A stretch of 64,000 bases of DNA, taken from NCBI RefSeq assembly GCF_013449735.1, contig NZ_JACBNY010000002.1, positions 120,285 through 184,284 of the forward strand. Reading direction: 5' to 3'. The notes under the pieces are model-generated. The model was given only the letters and a program-made list of their open reading frames with translations, searched no databases and was not told the origin of the DNA. The position numbers were made by a program, and so were the translations under genes. The stretch is from Pseudolactococcus laudensis (GTDB taxonomy: Bacteria; Bacillota; Bacilli; Lactobacillales; Streptococcaceae). Shown one piece after another: positions 35,923 to 46,221 of the stretch (its first letter is position 1; each line of letters begins with the position of its first letter).

Positions 35923-36516
35923 ATGTCAGACACATTCGAAGAAAACATTGAACAAGAAGCGCCAAAAGAACAAGTCGTAAACTTTGACCAAGGGTGGTTT
36001 GTGATTCAAACCTATTCTGGTTATGAAAACAAAGTGAAGGAAAACTTGCTTGAACGCGCGCAAACTTACAATATGACGGATAACATCTTGCGCATCGAGA
36101 TTCCGACGGAAACTGTTGATAAAGAAGTCAATGGTAAACGTAAAGAAGTCGAAGAAAACCTTTTCCCAGGTTATGTTTTGGTTGAAATGAACATGACGGA
36201 TGAAGCATGGTTTGTTGTGCGTAATACGCCTAATGTTACAGGATTCGTTGGTTCTCATGGTAACCGTTCAAAACCAACACCTTTATTTGAAGAAGAAATT
36301 CAAGAAATTCTTCAAGGTATGGGTAAAGTCGTTCGTGAAATTACTTTTGATATCCATGTTGGTAAACGTGTTAAAATTATTGACGGTGCCTTTTCTGGAT
36401 TCGAAGGTCCGATTACAGAAGTTAACGGCGATAAAGTGAAAGTAACGGTTGATATGTTTGGTCGTGAAACACCTGTTGAACTTGATTTACAACAAATTGA
36501 TGAGATTGGCTATTAA
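35923..36516 (+). CDS. nusG: Transcription elongation/termination factor NusG
   Basis: This 197-aa protein has the NGN domain (WFVIQTYSGYENKVKENL, ENLFPGYVLVEM) and C-terminal KOW domain (GKRVKIIDGAFSGFEGPITE). NusG binds RNA polymerase clamp and, in Firmicutes, stimulates pausing. AAGGAGAA lies before the ATG, and a terminator follows. Confidence 0.97.
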   Translation: MSDTFEENIEQEAPKEQVVNFDQGWFVIQTYSGYENKVKENLLERAQTYNMTDNILRIEIPTETVDKEVNGKRKEVEENLFPGYVLVEMNMTDEAWFVVRNTPNVTGFVGSHGNRSKPTPLFEEEIQEILQGMGKVVREITFDIHVGKRVKIIDGAFSGFEGPITEVNGDKVKVTVDMFGRETPVELDLQQIDEIGY

Positions 36517-36540
36517 TTCAGAGATGGATACTAGTGTAAA

Positions 36541-36570
36541 AAAAACTTCCATTTTTTGGAAGTTTTTTTG
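36541..36570 (+). terminator. nusG terminator
   Basis: AAAAACTTCC and GGAAGTTTTT pair around ATTTTTT and are followed by T. Confidence 0.85.
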
Positions 36571-36596
36571 AAATATTCTGATAATTATGCTACAAT
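36568..36596 (+). promoter_or_regulatory. thrC promoter
   Basis: TTGAAA (36568-36573) and TACAAT (36591-36596) are 17 bp apart with a TGC extension. The start point near 36603 rules out the ATG at 36597. Confidence 0.7.
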
Positions 36597-36632
36597 ATGA
36601 CTAACCAAAATGCCAATCATGAGGAGCCAAAA

Positions 36633-38123
36633 ATGACTTTAATTTACCAATCAACGCGTGACAAAACTAATCAAGTAACTGCTAGTCAAGCAATTCTTCA
36701 AGGTCTTGCAACGGATGGAGGACTCTACGTACCGACTGAAACACCAAATGTTAAGTTGGATTTTGAGGCGTTAAAAAATGCTAGCTATCAAGAAGTAGCG
36801 TCGCTTGTTTTATCAGCTTTTCTAGATGATTTTACGTCTGAAGAAATAGCTTACTGTGTTGAAAATGCCTACGATAGTAAATTTGATGATGCGGCAATTG
36901 CGCCACTTGTTAAATTGGATGGTCAGTATAACCTTGAATTATTCCACGGTAATACAATTGCGTTCAAAGATATGGCGCTTTCTATTTTGCCTTATCTTAT
37001 GACAACAGCTGCTAAAAAACACGGTGTTGATCGTGAAATTGTCATTTTGACGGCAACTTCTGGGGATACTGGTAAAGCTGCAATGGCTGGCTTTGCAGAT
37101 GTTCCTGGAACAAAAATTGTTGTTTTCTATCCAAAAGATGGAGTTTCTAAAATTCAAGAGCATCAAATGACGACTCAAGTTGGCGAAAATGTCAAAGTTA
37201 TCGCTATTGATGGTAACTTTGATAATGCTCAAACCAATGTTAAGGCGATGTTTAATAATGAAGCTTTGCGTGATAAGATGTTTGCTAATGGCAAACAATT
37301 TTCGAGTGCAAATTCGATGAATATTGGTCGTCTTGTACCGCAAATCGCCTACTACGTTTATGCTTATGCGCAACTTGTTAAATCGGGTGCGATTAAAAAT
37401 GGTGCTGAAATCAACTTTACTGTGCCAACAGGTAATTTCGGAAATATTTTAGCGGGATACTATGCTAAACAAATTGGTTTGCCAGTAGGTAAGCTTATCT
37501 GTGCCTCAAATGAAAATAATGTCCTGACTGACTTTTTCCGTACAGGTACCTATGATAAAAATCGTGATTTCTTTGTGACAAGCTCTCCTTCAATGGACAT
37601 CCTGGTCTCATCTAATTTGGAGCGGTTGATTTTCCATTTGACTGGTGACAGCGATGTGTCAACGTCAGAATTGATGACGAGTTTGAATACAACTGGGGTC
37701 TACAAAATCAGTGATGACATGTTAGCGGAGTTGAATGGATTTTATGCTGACTTTGCAGATGAAGTTGAAATTTCTGAACAAATTGCTACAACTTTTAAGG
37801 TTGATCACTACGTTGAAGATCCACACACGGCGGTTGCGAGTGCGGTATATAAAAAATACCTTGCTGAAACGCAAGATCCGACACCAACTGTCATTGTATC
37901 AACGGCTAGTCCTTATAAATTTCCAAAAGTTGTTGTTGAAAGCCTGACGACATTGACAGGGGAAGAAGATGATTTTGATTTGGTTAAAAAGCTTGAAGAG
38001 ATTTCAGGTACACCTTTGCCAAAAGCGGTGTCGGAACTCTTTGATGCGCCAGTTTTACACGATGCGGTGATTCCTGCTGCTGAAATGCAATCAGCTGTTG
38101 AGCGCTATTTAGCGTTAGATTAA
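36633..38123 (+). CDS. thrC: Threonine synthase
   Basis: This 496-aa PLP enzyme converts O-phosphohomoserine to threonine. The N-terminal YQSTRDKTNQVTASQAILQGLA.. and the PLP lysine in GNTIAFKDMALSILP are typical of the long (class II) form. TATSGDTGKAAMAGF and PTGNFGNILAGYYAK bind the phosphate. ATG 36633 is chosen because GAGGAG precedes it and the promoter lies just upstream of the earlier ATG. It could supply threonine to ilvA further along. Confidence 0.95.
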   Translation: MTLIYQSTRDKTNQVTASQAILQGLATDGGLYVPTETPNVKLDFEALKNASYQEVASLVLSAFLDDFTSEEIAYCVENAYDSKFDDAAIAPLVKLDGQYNLELFHGNTIAFKDMALSILPYLMTTAAKKHGVDREIVILTATSGDTGKAAMAGFADVPGTKIVVFYPKDGVSKIQEHQMTTQVGENVKVIAIDGNFDNAQTNVKAMFNNEALRDKMFANGKQFSSANSMNIGRLVPQIAYYVYAYAQLVKSGAIKNGAEINFTVPTGNFGNILAGYYAKQIGLPVGKLICASNENNVLTDFFRTGTYDKNRDFFVTSSPSMDILVSSNLERLIFHLTGDSDVSTSELMTSLNTTGVYKISDDMLAELNGFYADFADEVEISEQIATTFKVDHYVEDPHTAVASAVYKKYLAETQDPTPTVIVSTASPYKFPKVVVESLTTLTGEEDDFDLVKKLEEISGTPLPKAVSELFDAPVLHDAVIPAAEMQSAVERYLALD

Positions 38124-38140
38124 TAGGTTGCATTGAGAAT

Positions 38141-38180
38141 AGAAGAAAGACCTCAGATTAATTTCTGAGGTCTTTCTTCT
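38141..38180. terminator. Bidirectional terminator thrC / mscL
   Basis: A perfect 17-bp stem with a 6-nt loop (arms 38141-38157 and 38164-38180) lies between two convergent genes. Confidence 0.9.
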
Positions 38181-38193
38181 ATATAATAGGTGA

Positions 38194-38571
38194 TTATTTT
38201 TGTTTTAATAGATCACGGATTTCTTTCAATGTTTCTACTTCTTCATTGGTAGCAGCAACTTCTTCATCTTCTTCTGTTTTGTTAGCAGCGAATAATTTAT
38301 TAACTGTTTTGATGATGATAAAAACAATAAAAGCTGTAATCAAAAAGATCAAGACGTCGTTCAAAAATTTACCATAAGCGAATGTTGCATTGCCTAACTT
38401 GAAACTAAGTTGGGCTAAAGCGCCATCTTGAACGAAAATGCCAATGAGTGGATTAATAAGGTTATACACTAATGATTTGACGATGGCAGTAAACGCACCC
38501 CCAATAATGACCCCAACAGCTAAGTCAAGAACGTTACCACGCAAAATAAATGCTTTAAATTCTTTTAACAC
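38194..38571 (-). CDS. mscL: Large-conductance mechanosensitive channel MscL
   Basis: This 125-aa protein has the family opening [26 protein letters not shown] and second helix [22 protein letters not shown]. It opens under membrane tension on hypo-osmotic shock. The C-terminal helix is acidic. It is transcribed on the minus strand from an extended -10 (TGATATAAT) near 38601-38609 and has GGAGGAAAC before the ATG. Confidence 0.95.
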   Translation of the reverse strand: MLKEFKAFILRGNVLDLAVGVIIGGAFTAIVKSLVYNLINPLIGIFVQDGALAQLSFKLGNATFAYGKFLNDVLIFLITAFIVFIIIKTVNKLFAANKTEEDEEVAATNEEVETLKEIRDLLKQK

Positions 38572-38664
38572 TATGTTTCCTCCTATTATTATGTAGTCTA
38601 ATTATATCATAAAGGGTATTGTAAAGCGATGTGGAAAGCAATTAGAAAAAAATGGTTGAAAAGC

Positions 38665-38829
38665 TTGCAAATGGTCAAGCTTTCTGTTATCATAGATAAG
38701 TACTGCGTAAAGCGTTGTATGTAGCTGTGAAGCGAGAGGTTGTGATACACCCGGAGGCGTTGCCGCGCATCCTGTATTAGTTTTCTCGTGGAGCTAGCCT
38801 ATTCTAAGAAATAGACGAGAGGAGAAAAA
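38665..38829 (+). promoter_or_regulatory. S10 operon promoter and structured leader
   Basis: TTGCAA (38665-38670) and TATCAT (38688-38693) are 17 bp apart. The roughly 130-nt leader has a GC-rich imperfect stem (GATACACCCGGAGGCG.. with CGCGCATCCTGTAT) and CTCGTGGAG..CTATT-CTAAG-AAATAG-ACGAG before the ribosome binding site, GAGGAGAAA. It may bind a ribosomal protein; no known class was recognised. Confidence 0.55.
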
Positions 38830-39138
38830 ATGGCAAACAAAAAAATCCGCATTCGTTTGAAAGCGTACGAACATGGTATTCTTGATCAAGCGGCTGAGAA
38901 AATCGTAGAAACTGCGAAACGTACTGACGCATCTGTAGCAGGTCCAATCCCGCTTCCAACAGATCGTTCAGTTTACACAATCATCCGTGCGACTCACAAA
39001 TACAAAGACTCACGTGAACAATTCGAAATGCGTACACACAAACGTTTGATCGACATCATTAACCCAACACAAAAAACTGTTGATGGCTTGATGAAACTCG
39101 ACTTACCAAGTGGCGTAAACATCGAAATTAAATTATAA
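38830..39138 (+). CDS. rpsJ: Ribosomal protein S10
   Basis: This 102-aa protein of the 30S head (also NusE in antitermination) has [19 protein letters not shown] and the RTHKRLIDI region. It is the first gene of the S10-spc-alpha cluster. The next gene follows at 14 bp with a good binding site. Confidence 0.98.
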   Translation: MANKKIRIRLKAYEHGILDQAAEKIVETAKRTDASVAGPIPLPTDRSVYTIIRATHKYKDSREQFEMRTHKRLIDIINPTQKTVDGLMKLDLPSGVNIEIKL

Positions 39139-39152
39139 GGAAAGGAACTCTA

Positions 39153-39776
39153 ATGACAAAAGGAATCTTAGGGAAAAAAGTGGGAATGACCCAAATTTTC
39201 ACCGAAACTGGCGAATTAATCCCAGTAACTGTCATTGAAGCTGCAGCTAACGTTGTACTTCAAGTCAAAACAGTCGCAACTGATGGCTACGAAGCTGTTC
39301 AAGTTGGTTTTGATGATAAACGTGAAGTTTTGAGTAACAAACCTGCCAAAGGCCATGTTGCAAAAGCAAACACTGCTCCTAAGCGCTTCATTCGTGAATT
39401 CAAGAACATTGAAGGCTTGGAAGTGGGCGCTGAATTGACAGTAGAACAATTTGAAGCTGGAGATGTTGTTGACGTCACTGGTACGACTAAAGGTAAAGGT
39501 TTCCAAGGGGTTATTAAACGCCACGGACAATCACGCGGGCCAATGGCTCACGGTTCACGTTACCACCGTCGTCCAGGGTCAATGGGTCCTGTTGCACCTA
39601 ACCGTGTATTCAAAAATAAACACCTTGCAGGTCGCATGGGTGGCAACCGCGTAACAGTTCAAAACCTTGTTATCGTACAAGTTGTCCCTGAAAAAAATGT
39701 TATCCTTGTTAAAGGTAATGTACCAGGTGCTAAGAAATCACTTATCACAGTTAAATCAGCTATTAAAGCTAAATAA
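39153..39776 (+). CDS. rplC: Ribosomal protein L3
   Basis: This 207-aa 50S protein has [20 protein letters not shown] at the N-terminus and the central loop reaching the peptidyl transferase centre ([18 protein letters not shown]). It sits 14 bp from rpsJ and 23 bp from rplD. Confidence 0.98.
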   Translation: MTKGILGKKVGMTQIFTETGELIPVTVIEAAANVVLQVKTVATDGYEAVQVGFDDKREVLSNKPAKGHVAKANTAPKRFIREFKNIEGLEVGAELTVEQFEAGDVVDVTGTTKGKGFQGVIKRHGQSRGPMAHGSRYHRRPGSMGPVAPNRVFKNKHLAGRMGGNRVTVQNLVIVQVVPEKNVILVKGNVPGAKKSLITVKSAIKAK

Positions 39777-39799
39777 TAAGGAAAGGAGATAAGTTAAAA

Positions 39800-40426
39800 A
39801 TGACTAACGTATCATTATTTAAACAAGACGGATCGCAAGCTGGCGATATCACATTGAACGATGCAGTCTTTGGTATTGAACCAAACGAATCTGTAGTCTT
39901 CGACGTAATCCTAAGCCAACGTGCTAGCCTTCGTCAAGGTACTCACGCAGTTAAAAACCGTTCAGCAGTACGCGGTGGTGGTAAAAAACCATGGCGTCAA
40001 AAAGGAACTGGTCGTGCACGTCAAGGTTCTATCCGCTCACCACAATGGCGTGGCGGTGGCGTAGTCTTTGGACCAACACCACGTTCTTACGGTTACAAAT
40101 TGCCACAAAAAGTTCGTCAACTTGCACTTAAATCAGTTTACTCTGAAAAAGTTGCAGAAAACAAACTTGTGGCAGTTGATGCGCTGAACTTCGACGCACC
40201 AAAAACTGCAGAATTTGTAAAAGTTCTTGAAGCACTTGCCATTGAACGTAAAGTTCTTGTCATCTTCGAAAACGAAGGAAATAAATTCGCTGAATTGTCT
40301 GCACGTAACATTCCAAATGTTCAAGTCACAACTGCTAACTCAGCATCTGTTCTTGATATCGTAAACAACGATAAAATTTTGGTGACACAAGCAGCTCTAT
40401 CTCAAATTGAGGAGGTTCTTGCATAA
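39800..40426 (+). CDS. rplD: Ribosomal protein L4
   Basis: This 208-aa 50S exit-tunnel protein has the extended loop [20 protein letters not shown] followed by [13 protein letters not shown]. In E. coli it autoregulates the S10 operon, but whether it does so here is unknown. Its stop overlaps the rplW start (TAATG). Confidence 0.98.
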   Translation: MTNVSLFKQDGSQAGDITLNDAVFGIEPNESVVFDVILSQRASLRQGTHAVKNRSAVRGGGKKPWRQKGTGRARQGSIRSPQWRGGGVVFGPTPRSYGYKLPQKVRQLALKSVYSEKVAENKLVAVDALNFDAPKTAEFVKVLEALAIERKVLVIFENEGNKFAELSARNIPNVQVTTANSASVLDIVNNDKILVTQAALSQIEEVLA

Positions 40427-40713
40427 TGTCATTGTACGACGTAATCAAAAAACCAATCATCACTGAAAGCTCTATGCTTGCAATCGATGAAAAGAAATAT
40501 ACCTTTGAAGTTGACGGGCGTGCCCACAAACTTCTTATCAAACAAGCTGTTGAAGCTGCGTTTGAAGGGGTTAAAGTTGCTTCTGTTAACACTGTCAATG
40601 TGAAGCCTAAAGCTAAACGCGTAGGTAAATACACAGGTTACACAAACAAAGTGAAGAAAGCTATCGTGACCCTGACGGCTGATTCTAAAAACATTGAAAT
40701 TTTCGGGGAATAA
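40426..40713 (+). CDS. rplW: Ribosomal protein L23
   Basis: This 95-aa protein at the tunnel exit docks trigger factor and SRP. It reads [17 protein letters not shown] and [19 protein letters not shown]. It is coupled to rplD by a 1-nt overlap. Confidence 0.98.
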   Translation: MSLYDVIKKPIITESSMLAIDEKKYTFEVDGRAHKLLIKQAVEAAFEGVKVASVNTVNVKPKAKRVGKYTGYTNKVKKAIVTLTADSKNIEIFGE

Positions 40714-40727
40714 GAAAGGAGTAATCA

Positions 40728-41561
40728 GTGGGTATTAAAGTATACAAACCGACGACCAACGGTCGCCGTAACATGACAAGCCTTGACTTTGCTGAAATTA
40801 CGACTAACAAACCTGAGAAATCATTGTTGGTATCACTTAAAAGTAAAGCAGGCCGTAACAACAACGGACGCATCACAGTACGTCATCAAGGTGGCGGACA
40901 CAAACGTCATTACCGTGTGATCGACTTTAAACGTAATCACGATGACGTCGTTGCTAAAGTTGCGACTATCGAATATGATCCAAACCGTTCAGCAAACATC
41001 GCTTTGGTTGTTTATGCTGATGGTATTAAAACATACATCCTTGCACCTAAAGGTCTTGTTGTTGGTCAAACAATCGTTTCTGGCCCAACAGCCGACATCA
41101 AAACTGGTAACGCTTTGCCACTTGCAAACATTCCAGTAGGTACATTGATTCACAACATCGAATTGAAACCTGGTAAAGGTGGACAATTGGTACGTTCAGC
41201 TGGTGCATCTGCACAAGTACTTGGTCAAGAAGGTAAATACACACTTGTGCGTTTACAATCTGGTGAAGTTCGCATGATTCTTTCAACTGCACGTGCAACA
41301 ATCGGTGTTGTCGGTAATGGTGAGCACAGTCTTGTCAATATAGGTAAAGCTGGTCGTAACCGTTGGAAGGGTATCCGTCCAACAGTCCGCGGTTCAGTAA
41401 TGAACCCGAACGATCACCCACACGGTGGTGGTGAAGGTAAACAACCAGTTGGTCGTAAATCTCCATCTACACCATGGGGCAAACCAGCGCTTGGTCTTAA
41501 AACACGTAATAAGAAAGCTAGATCTAGCAAACTTATCGTTCGTCGTAAAAACCAAAAATAA
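40728..41561 (+). CDS. rplB: Ribosomal protein L2
   Basis: This 277-aa protein starts at GTG, 8 nt after AAAGGAG. It has [20 protein letters not shown] and the conserved C-terminal loop [15 protein letters not shown], whose His lies near the peptidyl transferase centre. A 100-bp spacer with hairpins follows, longer than usual in this cluster. Confidence 0.98.
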   Translation: MGIKVYKPTTNGRRNMTSLDFAEITTNKPEKSLLVSLKSKAGRNNNGRITVRHQGGGHKRHYRVIDFKRNHDDVVAKVATIEYDPNRSANIALVVYADGIKTYILAPKGLVVGQTIVSGPTADIKTGNALPLANIPVGTLIHNIELKPGKGGQLVRSAGASAQVLGQEGKYTLVRLQSGEVRMILSTARATIGVVGNGEHSLVNIGKAGRNRWKGIRPTVRGSVMNPNDHPHGGGEGKQPVGRKSPSTPWGKPALGLKTRNKKARSSKLIVRRKNQK

Positions 41562-41661
41562 TCTATCCGCCAGCTCCGGCTTAGCACCGGCAGTGGTTCT
41601 AATACAAGTCGTTCAAATATTTAGTTTGAATCACTAAAAATTAAAGGAGAAACCATAACAC
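41562..41661 (+). other. 100-bp spacer rplB-rpsS with hairpins
   Basis: A GC-rich stretch (CTCCGGCTTAGCACCGG, 41573-41589) and TTCAAA-TATTTAG-TTTGAA (41612-41630) can fold. The rpsS binding site AAAGGAG lies at its end. No gene or terminator is seen. Confidence 0.5.
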
Positions 41662-41940
41662 ATGGGACGCAGTCTTAAAAAAGGCCCTTTCGTCGATGAT
41701 CATTTGATGAAAAAGGTTGTTGCTCAAGAAGGCAACGAAAAGAAAACAGTTATTAAAACTTGGTCACGTCGTTCTACGATCTTCCCTAACTTCATCGGTT
41801 ACACGATTGCAGTTTATGATGGTCGCAAACACGTGCCAGTATATATCCAAGAAGACATGGTAGGACACAAATTGGGCGAATTCGCACCAACACGTACTTA
41901 CCGTGGCCACGCAGCAGACGATAAAAAGACACGTCGTTAA
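41662..41940 (+). CDS. rpsS: Ribosomal protein S19
   Basis: This 92-aa 30S head protein is recognised from [17 protein letters not shown] and [16 protein letters not shown]. It forms a complex with S13 at the intersubunit bridge. Confidence 0.98.
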   Translation: MGRSLKKGPFVDDHLMKKVVAQEGNEKKTVIKTWSRRSTIFPNFIGYTIAVYDGRKHVPVYIQEDMVGHKLGEFAPTRTYRGHAADDKKTRR

Positions 41941-41959
41941 TTTATAGAGGAGGAAAAAA

Positions 41960-42304
41960 ATGGCAGAAATTACTTCAGCTAAAGCAACTGCTCGTACAGT
42001 CCGCGTTTCACCTCGTAAATCACGTCTTGTAATCGACTTGATTCGTGGAAAAAACGTTGCAGATGCTATCGCAACACTTAAATTCACACCGACTAAAGCA
42101 GCAAATGAGATTGAGAATGTTTTGAACTCTGCAATCGCAAACGCTGAAAACAACTTTGGTCTTGAAAAAGCAAACCTTTTCGTTTCTGAAGCCTACATTA
42201 ATGAAGGCCCAACAATGAAACGTTTCCGTCCACGGGCTAAAGGTTCTGCTTCACCAATTAACAAACGCACAAGCCACATCACTGTGGTTGTGACAGAAAA
42301 ATAA
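41960..42304 (+). CDS. rplV: Ribosomal protein L22
   Basis: This 114-aa 50S protein carries the tunnel-lining loop ([20 protein letters not shown]) and [16 protein letters not shown]. Mutations in this loop in other bacteria affect macrolide sensitivity. GAGGAGG precedes the ATG. Confidence 0.98.
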   Translation: MAEITSAKATARTVRVSPRKSRLVIDLIRGKNVADAIATLKFTPTKAANEIENVLNSAIANAENNFGLEKANLFVSEAYINEGPTMKRFRPRAKGSASPINKRTSHITVVVTEK

Positions 42305-42316
42305 GGAGGTAAAATC

Positions 42317-42970
42317 GTGGGTCAAAAAGTACATCCTATTGGTATGCGTGTCGGAATCATTCGTGACTGGGACGCAAAATGGTATGCTGAAAAAGAATAC
42401 GCAAGTTACCTCCATGAGGACCTTGCAATCCGTAAACTTGTTCAAACTAAACTTGCGGATGCTTCAGTTTCAACTATCGAAACTGAACGTGCTGTTAACA
42501 AGGTCATCGTGACTTTGCACACAGCTAAACCAGGTATGGTGATCGGTAAATCAGGCGCTAACGTTGATGCACTTCGTGCAGAATTAAACGCTTTGACTGG
42601 TAAACAAGTTCACATCAACATCGTTGAAATCAAAAAACCTGACCTTGATGCTCACCTTGTAGGTGAAGGTATCGCGCGTCAACTTGAACAACGTGTTGCT
42701 TTCCGTCGTGCTCAAAAACAAGCTATCCAACGTACTATGCGTGCTGGTGCCAAAGGTATCAAAACTCAAGTATCTGGTCGTTTGAATGGTGCAGATATTG
42801 CCCGTGCTGAAGGATATTCAGAAGGAACTGTGCCATTGCACACACTCCGTGCTGATATTGACTACGCATGGGAAGAAGCAGATACAACTTATGGTAAACT
42901 TGGCGTTAAAGTTTGGATTTACCGTGGTGAAATCTTGCCAACTAAAAAATCAGTGAAAGGAGACAAATAA
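42317..42970 (+). CDS. rpsC: Ribosomal protein S3
   Basis: This 217-aa protein starts at GTG behind AAGGAGGT. The KH domain motif [14 protein letters not shown] and C-terminal [13 protein letters not shown] are clear. It lines the mRNA entry channel. Its stop overlaps the rplP ATG by 1 nt. Confidence 0.98.
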   Translation: MGQKVHPIGMRVGIIRDWDAKWYAEKEYASYLHEDLAIRKLVQTKLADASVSTIETERAVNKVIVTLHTAKPGMVIGKSGANVDALRAELNALTGKQVHINIVEIKKPDLDAHLVGEGIARQLEQRVAFRRAQKQAIQRTMRAGAKGIKTQVSGRLNGADIARAEGYSEGTVPLHTLRADIDYAWEEADTTYGKLGVKVWIYRGEILPTKKSVKGDK

Positions 42971-43398
42971 TGTTAGTACCTAAACGTGTGAAACACCGCC
43001 GCGAATTCCGTGGTAAAATGCGTGGGGAAGCTAAAGGCGGCAAAGAAGTCGCATTTGGTGAATTTGGTCTCCAAGCAACAACTTCTCACTGGATCACAAA
43101 CCGTCAAATCGAGGCAGCTCGTATTGCCATGACACGTTACATGAAACGTGGTGGTAAAGTTTGGATCAAAATCTTCCCTCATAAATCTTATACTGCAAAA
43201 GCTATCGGGGTCCGTATGGGTTCTGGTAAAGGGGCACCTGAAGGTTGGGTTTCTCCAGTTAAACGCGGTAAAGTAATGTTCGAAATTGCAGGCGTTTCTG
43301 AAGAAGTCGCTCGCGAAGCATTACGTCTTGCATCACACAAACTTCCTGTTAAAACTAAGTTTGTAAAACGTGCTGAGGAGGAAACAAATGAAGCTTAA
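42970..43398 (+). CDS. rplP: Ribosomal protein L16
   Basis: This 142-aa protein has [16 protein letters not shown] and [17 protein letters not shown], and contacts tRNA in the A site. The C-terminus is slightly longer than in many relatives, and its last 11 nt overlap rpmC. Confidence 0.98.
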   Translation: MLVPKRVKHRREFRGKMRGEAKGGKEVAFGEFGLQATTSHWITNRQIEAARIAMTRYMKRGGKVWIKIFPHKSYTAKAIGVRMGSGKGAPEGWVSPVKRGKVMFEIAGVSEEVAREALRLASHKLPVKTKFVKRAEEETNEA

Positions 43399-43594
43399 TG
43401 AAGTAAAATCACTTTTGACAGAACTTCGTGGTCTTTCAGCTGAAGAACTCGCAACACGCGAACAAGATTTGAAAAAAGAATTGTTCGACTTGCGTTTCCA
43501 AGCAGCTGCTGGTCAGCTTGAAAACACTGTCCGCCTCAACGAAGTTAAGAAAACAATTGCTCGCGTGAAAACTGTTCAACGCGAAGCGAAATAA
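43388..43594 (+). CDS. rpmC: Ribosomal protein L29
   Basis: This 68-aa protein reads [15 protein letters not shown] and [19 protein letters not shown] 43388 is chosen over the earlier ATG at 43370 because GAGGAGG (43376) directly precedes it and it gives the normal family start. Confidence 0.97.
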   Translation: MKLNEVKSLLTELRGLSAEELATREQDLKKELFDLRFQAAAGQLENTVRLNEVKKTIARVKTVQREAK

Positions 43595-43616
43595 TAGATA
43601 GGGAGAAACCTTTAAA

Positions 43617-43877
43617 ATGGAACGTAATCAACGTAAAGTTTATCAAGGCCGCGTGGTTTCTGACAAAATGGATAAAACCATCACTGTTGTCATCGAAACA
43701 AAACGTAACCACCCTGTCTATGGTAAACGTATTAACTACTCTAAAAAATTGAAAGCTCACGACGAAAACAACTCAGCTAAAACTGGTGATATCGTTCGCG
43801 TGATGGAAACTCGTCCTTTGTCAAAAGACAAACGTTTCCGTCTTGTTGAAATCGTTGAAGAAGCAGTCATCATCTAA
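43617..43877 (+). CDS. rpsQ: Ribosomal protein S17
   Basis: This 86-aa OB-fold 30S protein has [19 protein letters not shown] and [15 protein letters not shown]. It follows rpmC by 22 bp. Confidence 0.98.
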   Translation: MERNQRKVYQGRVVSDKMDKTITVVIETKRNHPVYGKRINYSKKLKAHDENNSAKTGDIVRVMETRPLSKDKRFRLVEIVEEAVII

Positions 43878-43900
43878 CATTCTAAAAGGAGGAATTTGCT

Positions 43901-44269
43901 GTGATTCAATCAGAATCTCGTTTGAAAGTTGCTGATAACAGCGGTGCCAAAGAAATTCTTGCTATCAAAGTCCTAGGTGGCTCTGGTCGTAAATTCGCTG
44001 GTATCGGTGATGTTATTGTTGCATCTGTAAAATCTGCAGCTCCTGGCGGAGTTGTTAAAAAAGGTGAAGTTGTCAAAGCGGTTATCGTGCGTACTAAATC
44101 AGGCGCACGTCGTACAGACGGTTCATACATTAAGTTCGACGAAAACGCTGCTGTTATCATTAAAGATGACAAAACGCCTCGTGGAACACGTATCTTTGGC
44201 CCAGTTGCTCGCGAATTGCGTGAAGGTAACTTCATGAAAATCGTATCATTGGCACCAGAAGTACTTTAA
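43901..44269 (+). CDS. rplN: Ribosomal protein L14
   Basis: This 122-aa protein starts at GTG behind [26 protein letters not shown] and [13 protein letters not shown] are diagnostic. It bridges to 16S rRNA and binds the silencing factor RsfS. A 108-bp spacer follows. Confidence 0.98.
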   Translation: MIQSESRLKVADNSGAKEILAIKVLGGSGRKFAGIGDVIVASVKSAAPGGVVKKGEVVKAVIVRTKSGARRTDGSYIKFDENAAVIIKDDKTPRGTRIFGPVARELREGNFMKIVSLAPEVL

Positions 44270-44377
44270 GCTTTAAATTCATTTTTAAAACTTAATCCAA
44301 CAAAACACAAACACAGTCCCCTTGTATTTATAAGGGTGTCGCAATTCGCGACGTAAGAAAATTAGGAGAAAATTCAA
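44270..44377 (+). other. 108-bp spacer rplN-rplX with hairpins
   Basis: CCCCTTGTATTTATAAGGG (44317-44335) and GTCGC-AATT-CGCGAC (44338-44351) can form stems. AGGAG precedes the rplX start. No gene is present. Confidence 0.5.
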
Positions 44378-44683
44378 ATGTTTGTAAAAACAGGTGATAC
44401 TGTCAAAGTCATCGCGGGTAAAAGCCGTGGTTTGACTGGTAAAGTAATTAAAGCTTTGCCAAAAGCTAACAAAGTCGTTGTTGAAGGTGCTAACTTGATC
44501 AAAAAACACCAAAAACCAAACAACGAAAATCCAAACGGTGCGATTCTTGAACTTGAAGCGCCTATCCATGTGTCAAACGTACAAGTACTTGACAAAAATG
44601 GTGTAGCTGGCCGTGTTGGTTATAAAGTTGAAGGCGACAAAAAAGTGCGTTACAACAAAAAATCTGGCGAAATCCTAGATTAA
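44378..44683 (+). CDS. rplX: Ribosomal protein L24
   Basis: This 101-aa protein has a KOW motif ([19 protein letters not shown]) and [13 protein letters not shown]. It initiates assembly of the 50S subunit. Confidence 0.98.
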   Translation: MFVKTGDTVKVIAGKSRGLTGKVIKALPKANKVVVEGANLIKKHQKPNNENPNGAILELEAPIHVSNVQVLDKNGVAGRVGYKVEGDKKVRYNKKSGEILD

Positions 44684-44705
44684 TAGACACGGAAAGGAGA
44701 ATATA

Positions 44706-45248
44706 ATGACTAATCGTTTGAAAGAAAAATACACTAACGAAGTAATCCCAGCGTTGACTGAACAATTCAACTACACATCTGTTATGGCTGTGCCAAAAGT
44801 TGATAAAATCGTCCTCAACATGGGTGTTGGTGATGCAGTAAACAACTCAAAAAACCTTGATAAAGCAGTTGCTGAATTAGCTTTAATCTCTGGTCAAAAA
44901 CCATTGATCACAAAAGCTAAGAAATCAATCGCTGGTTTCCGTTTGCGTGAAGGCGTAGCGATCGGAGCGAAAGTAACACTCCGTGGCGAACGTATGTACG
45001 AATTTCTTGATAAATTGGTAACTGTCTCTCTTCCACGTGTCCGTGACTTCCATGGTGTGTCAAACAAAGCGTTTGACGGCCGCGGTAACTACACGCTAGG
45101 TGTGAAAGAACAGCTCATCTTCCCAGAAATTACGTATGATAACGTAGATAAAGTCCGTGGTTTGGACGTTGTTATTGTAACAACAGCTAACACTGACGAA
45201 GAATCACGTGAATTGCTTGCTAAACTCGGCATGCCTTTCGCTAAATAA
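44706..45248 (+). CDS. rplE: Ribosomal protein L5
   Basis: This 180-aa protein binds 5S rRNA. It shows [17 protein letters not shown], the region [20 protein letters not shown], and C-terminal [17 protein letters not shown]. Confidence 0.98.
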   Translation: MTNRLKEKYTNEVIPALTEQFNYTSVMAVPKVDKIVLNMGVGDAVNNSKNLDKAVAELALISGQKPLITKAKKSIAGFRLREGVAIGAKVTLRGERMYEFLDKLVTVSLPRVRDFHGVSNKAFDGRGNYTLGVKEQLIFPEITYDNVDKVRGLDVVIVTTANTDEESRELLAKLGMPFAK

Positions 45249-45265
45249 TATAGGAGGTAAATATC

Positions 45266-45451
45266 TTGGCTAAAAAATCAATGATTGCAAAGAACAAGCG
45301 TCCAGCTAAGTTCACAACGCAAGCGTACACACGTTGCGAAAAATGTGGTCGTCCACATTCAGTATACCGTAAATTCCAACTTTGCCGTATTTGCTTCCGT
45401 GAATTGGCATATAAAGGGCAAATCCCAGGCGTTAAAAAAGCATCTTGGTAA
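45266..45451 (+). CDS. rpsZ: Ribosomal protein S14, zinc-binding form
   Basis: This 61-aa short S14 starts at TTG, 10 nt after AGGAGGT. It keeps both Cys pairs ([20 protein letters not shown]), so it is the zinc form. An unusual 371-bp spacer separates it from rpsH, where most Lactobacillales have only tens of bases. Confidence 0.97.
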   Translation: MAKKSMIAKNKRPAKFTTQAYTRCEKCGRPHSVYRKFQLCRICFRELAYKGQIPGVKKASW

Positions 45452-45630
45452 TTTTTGACGCTGTCTGCTTCGTTGGTGTTCAGTTAACAACCGCAAGGTT
45501 GCTTCGCTTCCACCGCCTTGCAGACAACGCCAAAAACTTTTTTTAGCACCTTCTACTGCGTTAGCGTTCGCCTAACAACCGCAAGGTTGCTTCGGCTCCG
45601 CTGCCTTATAGAAGGCACTAAAAAACTTTT
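45452..45630 (+). repeat. Two tandem copies of a structured palindromic element
   Basis: Copy 1 (45452-45536) has an outer stem TTTTTGACGCTGTCTGC with GCAGACAACGCCAAAAA, pairing at 15 of 17 positions. Copy 2 (about 45540-45626) has a different stem, TTTTTTAGCACCTTCTA with TAGAAGGCACTAAAAAA, also 15 of 17. Both share a 22-nt core (45485-45506 and 45573-45594) holding CAACC-GCAA-GGTTG, a GNRA-capped hairpin. Changed but still complementary stems argue for a folded RNA. Confidence 0.8.
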
Positions 45631-45822
45631 ACTTAGCAACTGCTTCGTAAAAACTTTACTTTGCTTTTGCTTTGTAAAGACCTTGCTTTTTGAATAATGG
45701 GCTTAGGTTTCCTAAGTTGCTGAATTCTGGTATTTATAAATCTGCTAGCTTTGTTGCTAGTAGAGTCGTTAATGAACAAGTGATGTTCGCATCAAACTAT
45801 TCATAATAGGAGAAAAATTAAA
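45631..45822 (+). other. Rest of the rpsZ-rpsH spacer, further small hairpins
   Basis: TTTAC..GTAAA (45629-45652), CTTTAC..GTAAAG (45655-45679) and CTAGC-TTTGTT-GCTAG (45745-45760) are small stems. The binding site of rpsH, AGGAGAAAA, lies at the end. No coding frame is seen. Confidence 0.5.
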
Positions 45823-46221
45823 ATGGTAATGACAGATCCAATCGCAGATTTCCTCACTCGTATTCGTAACGCTAACATGCGTAAATTCGAAGTTGTTGAA
45901 GCACCTGCATCAAAAATCAAACGCGATATCGCAAACATCCTCAAAGCTGAAGGTTACGTTAAAGACGTAGAATTCATCGAAGATGATAAACAAGGTATCA
46001 TCCGTGTTTTCCTTAAATACGGTAAAGATGGCGAAAAAGTTATCACTAACTTGAAACGTATCTCTAAACCTGGTTTGCGTGTTTACGTGAAATCTGGTGA
46101 AGTACCTAAAGTCCTTAATGGTCTTGGTACAGCTGTGATTTCAACTTCTGAAGGTGTTGTGACTGATAAAACAGCTCGCGCTAAAAACATCGGCGGAGAA
46201 GTTCTCGCATACGTTTGGTAA
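45823..46221 (+). CDS. rpsH: Ribosomal protein S8
   Basis: This 132-aa protein has [19 protein letters not shown] and C-terminal [20 protein letters not shown]. It organises the central domain of 16S rRNA. ATG 45823 is used; ATG 45829 is possible. Confidence 0.98.
   Translation: MVMTDPIADFLTRIRNANMRKFEVVEAPASKIKRDIANILKAEGYVKDVEFIEDDKQGIIRVFLKYGKDGEKVITNLKRISKPGLRVYVKSGEVPKVLNGLGTAVISTSEGVVTDKTARAKNIGGEVLAYVW

Noticed and set aside
36597..36632. thrC starting at ATG 36597
   Set aside because: This ATG touches the -10 box and would lie before the transcription start; the ATG at 36633 has a binding site.
41764..42153. 129-codon minus-strand frame across rpsS and rplV
   Set aside because: Antisense to two conserved ribosomal protein genes.
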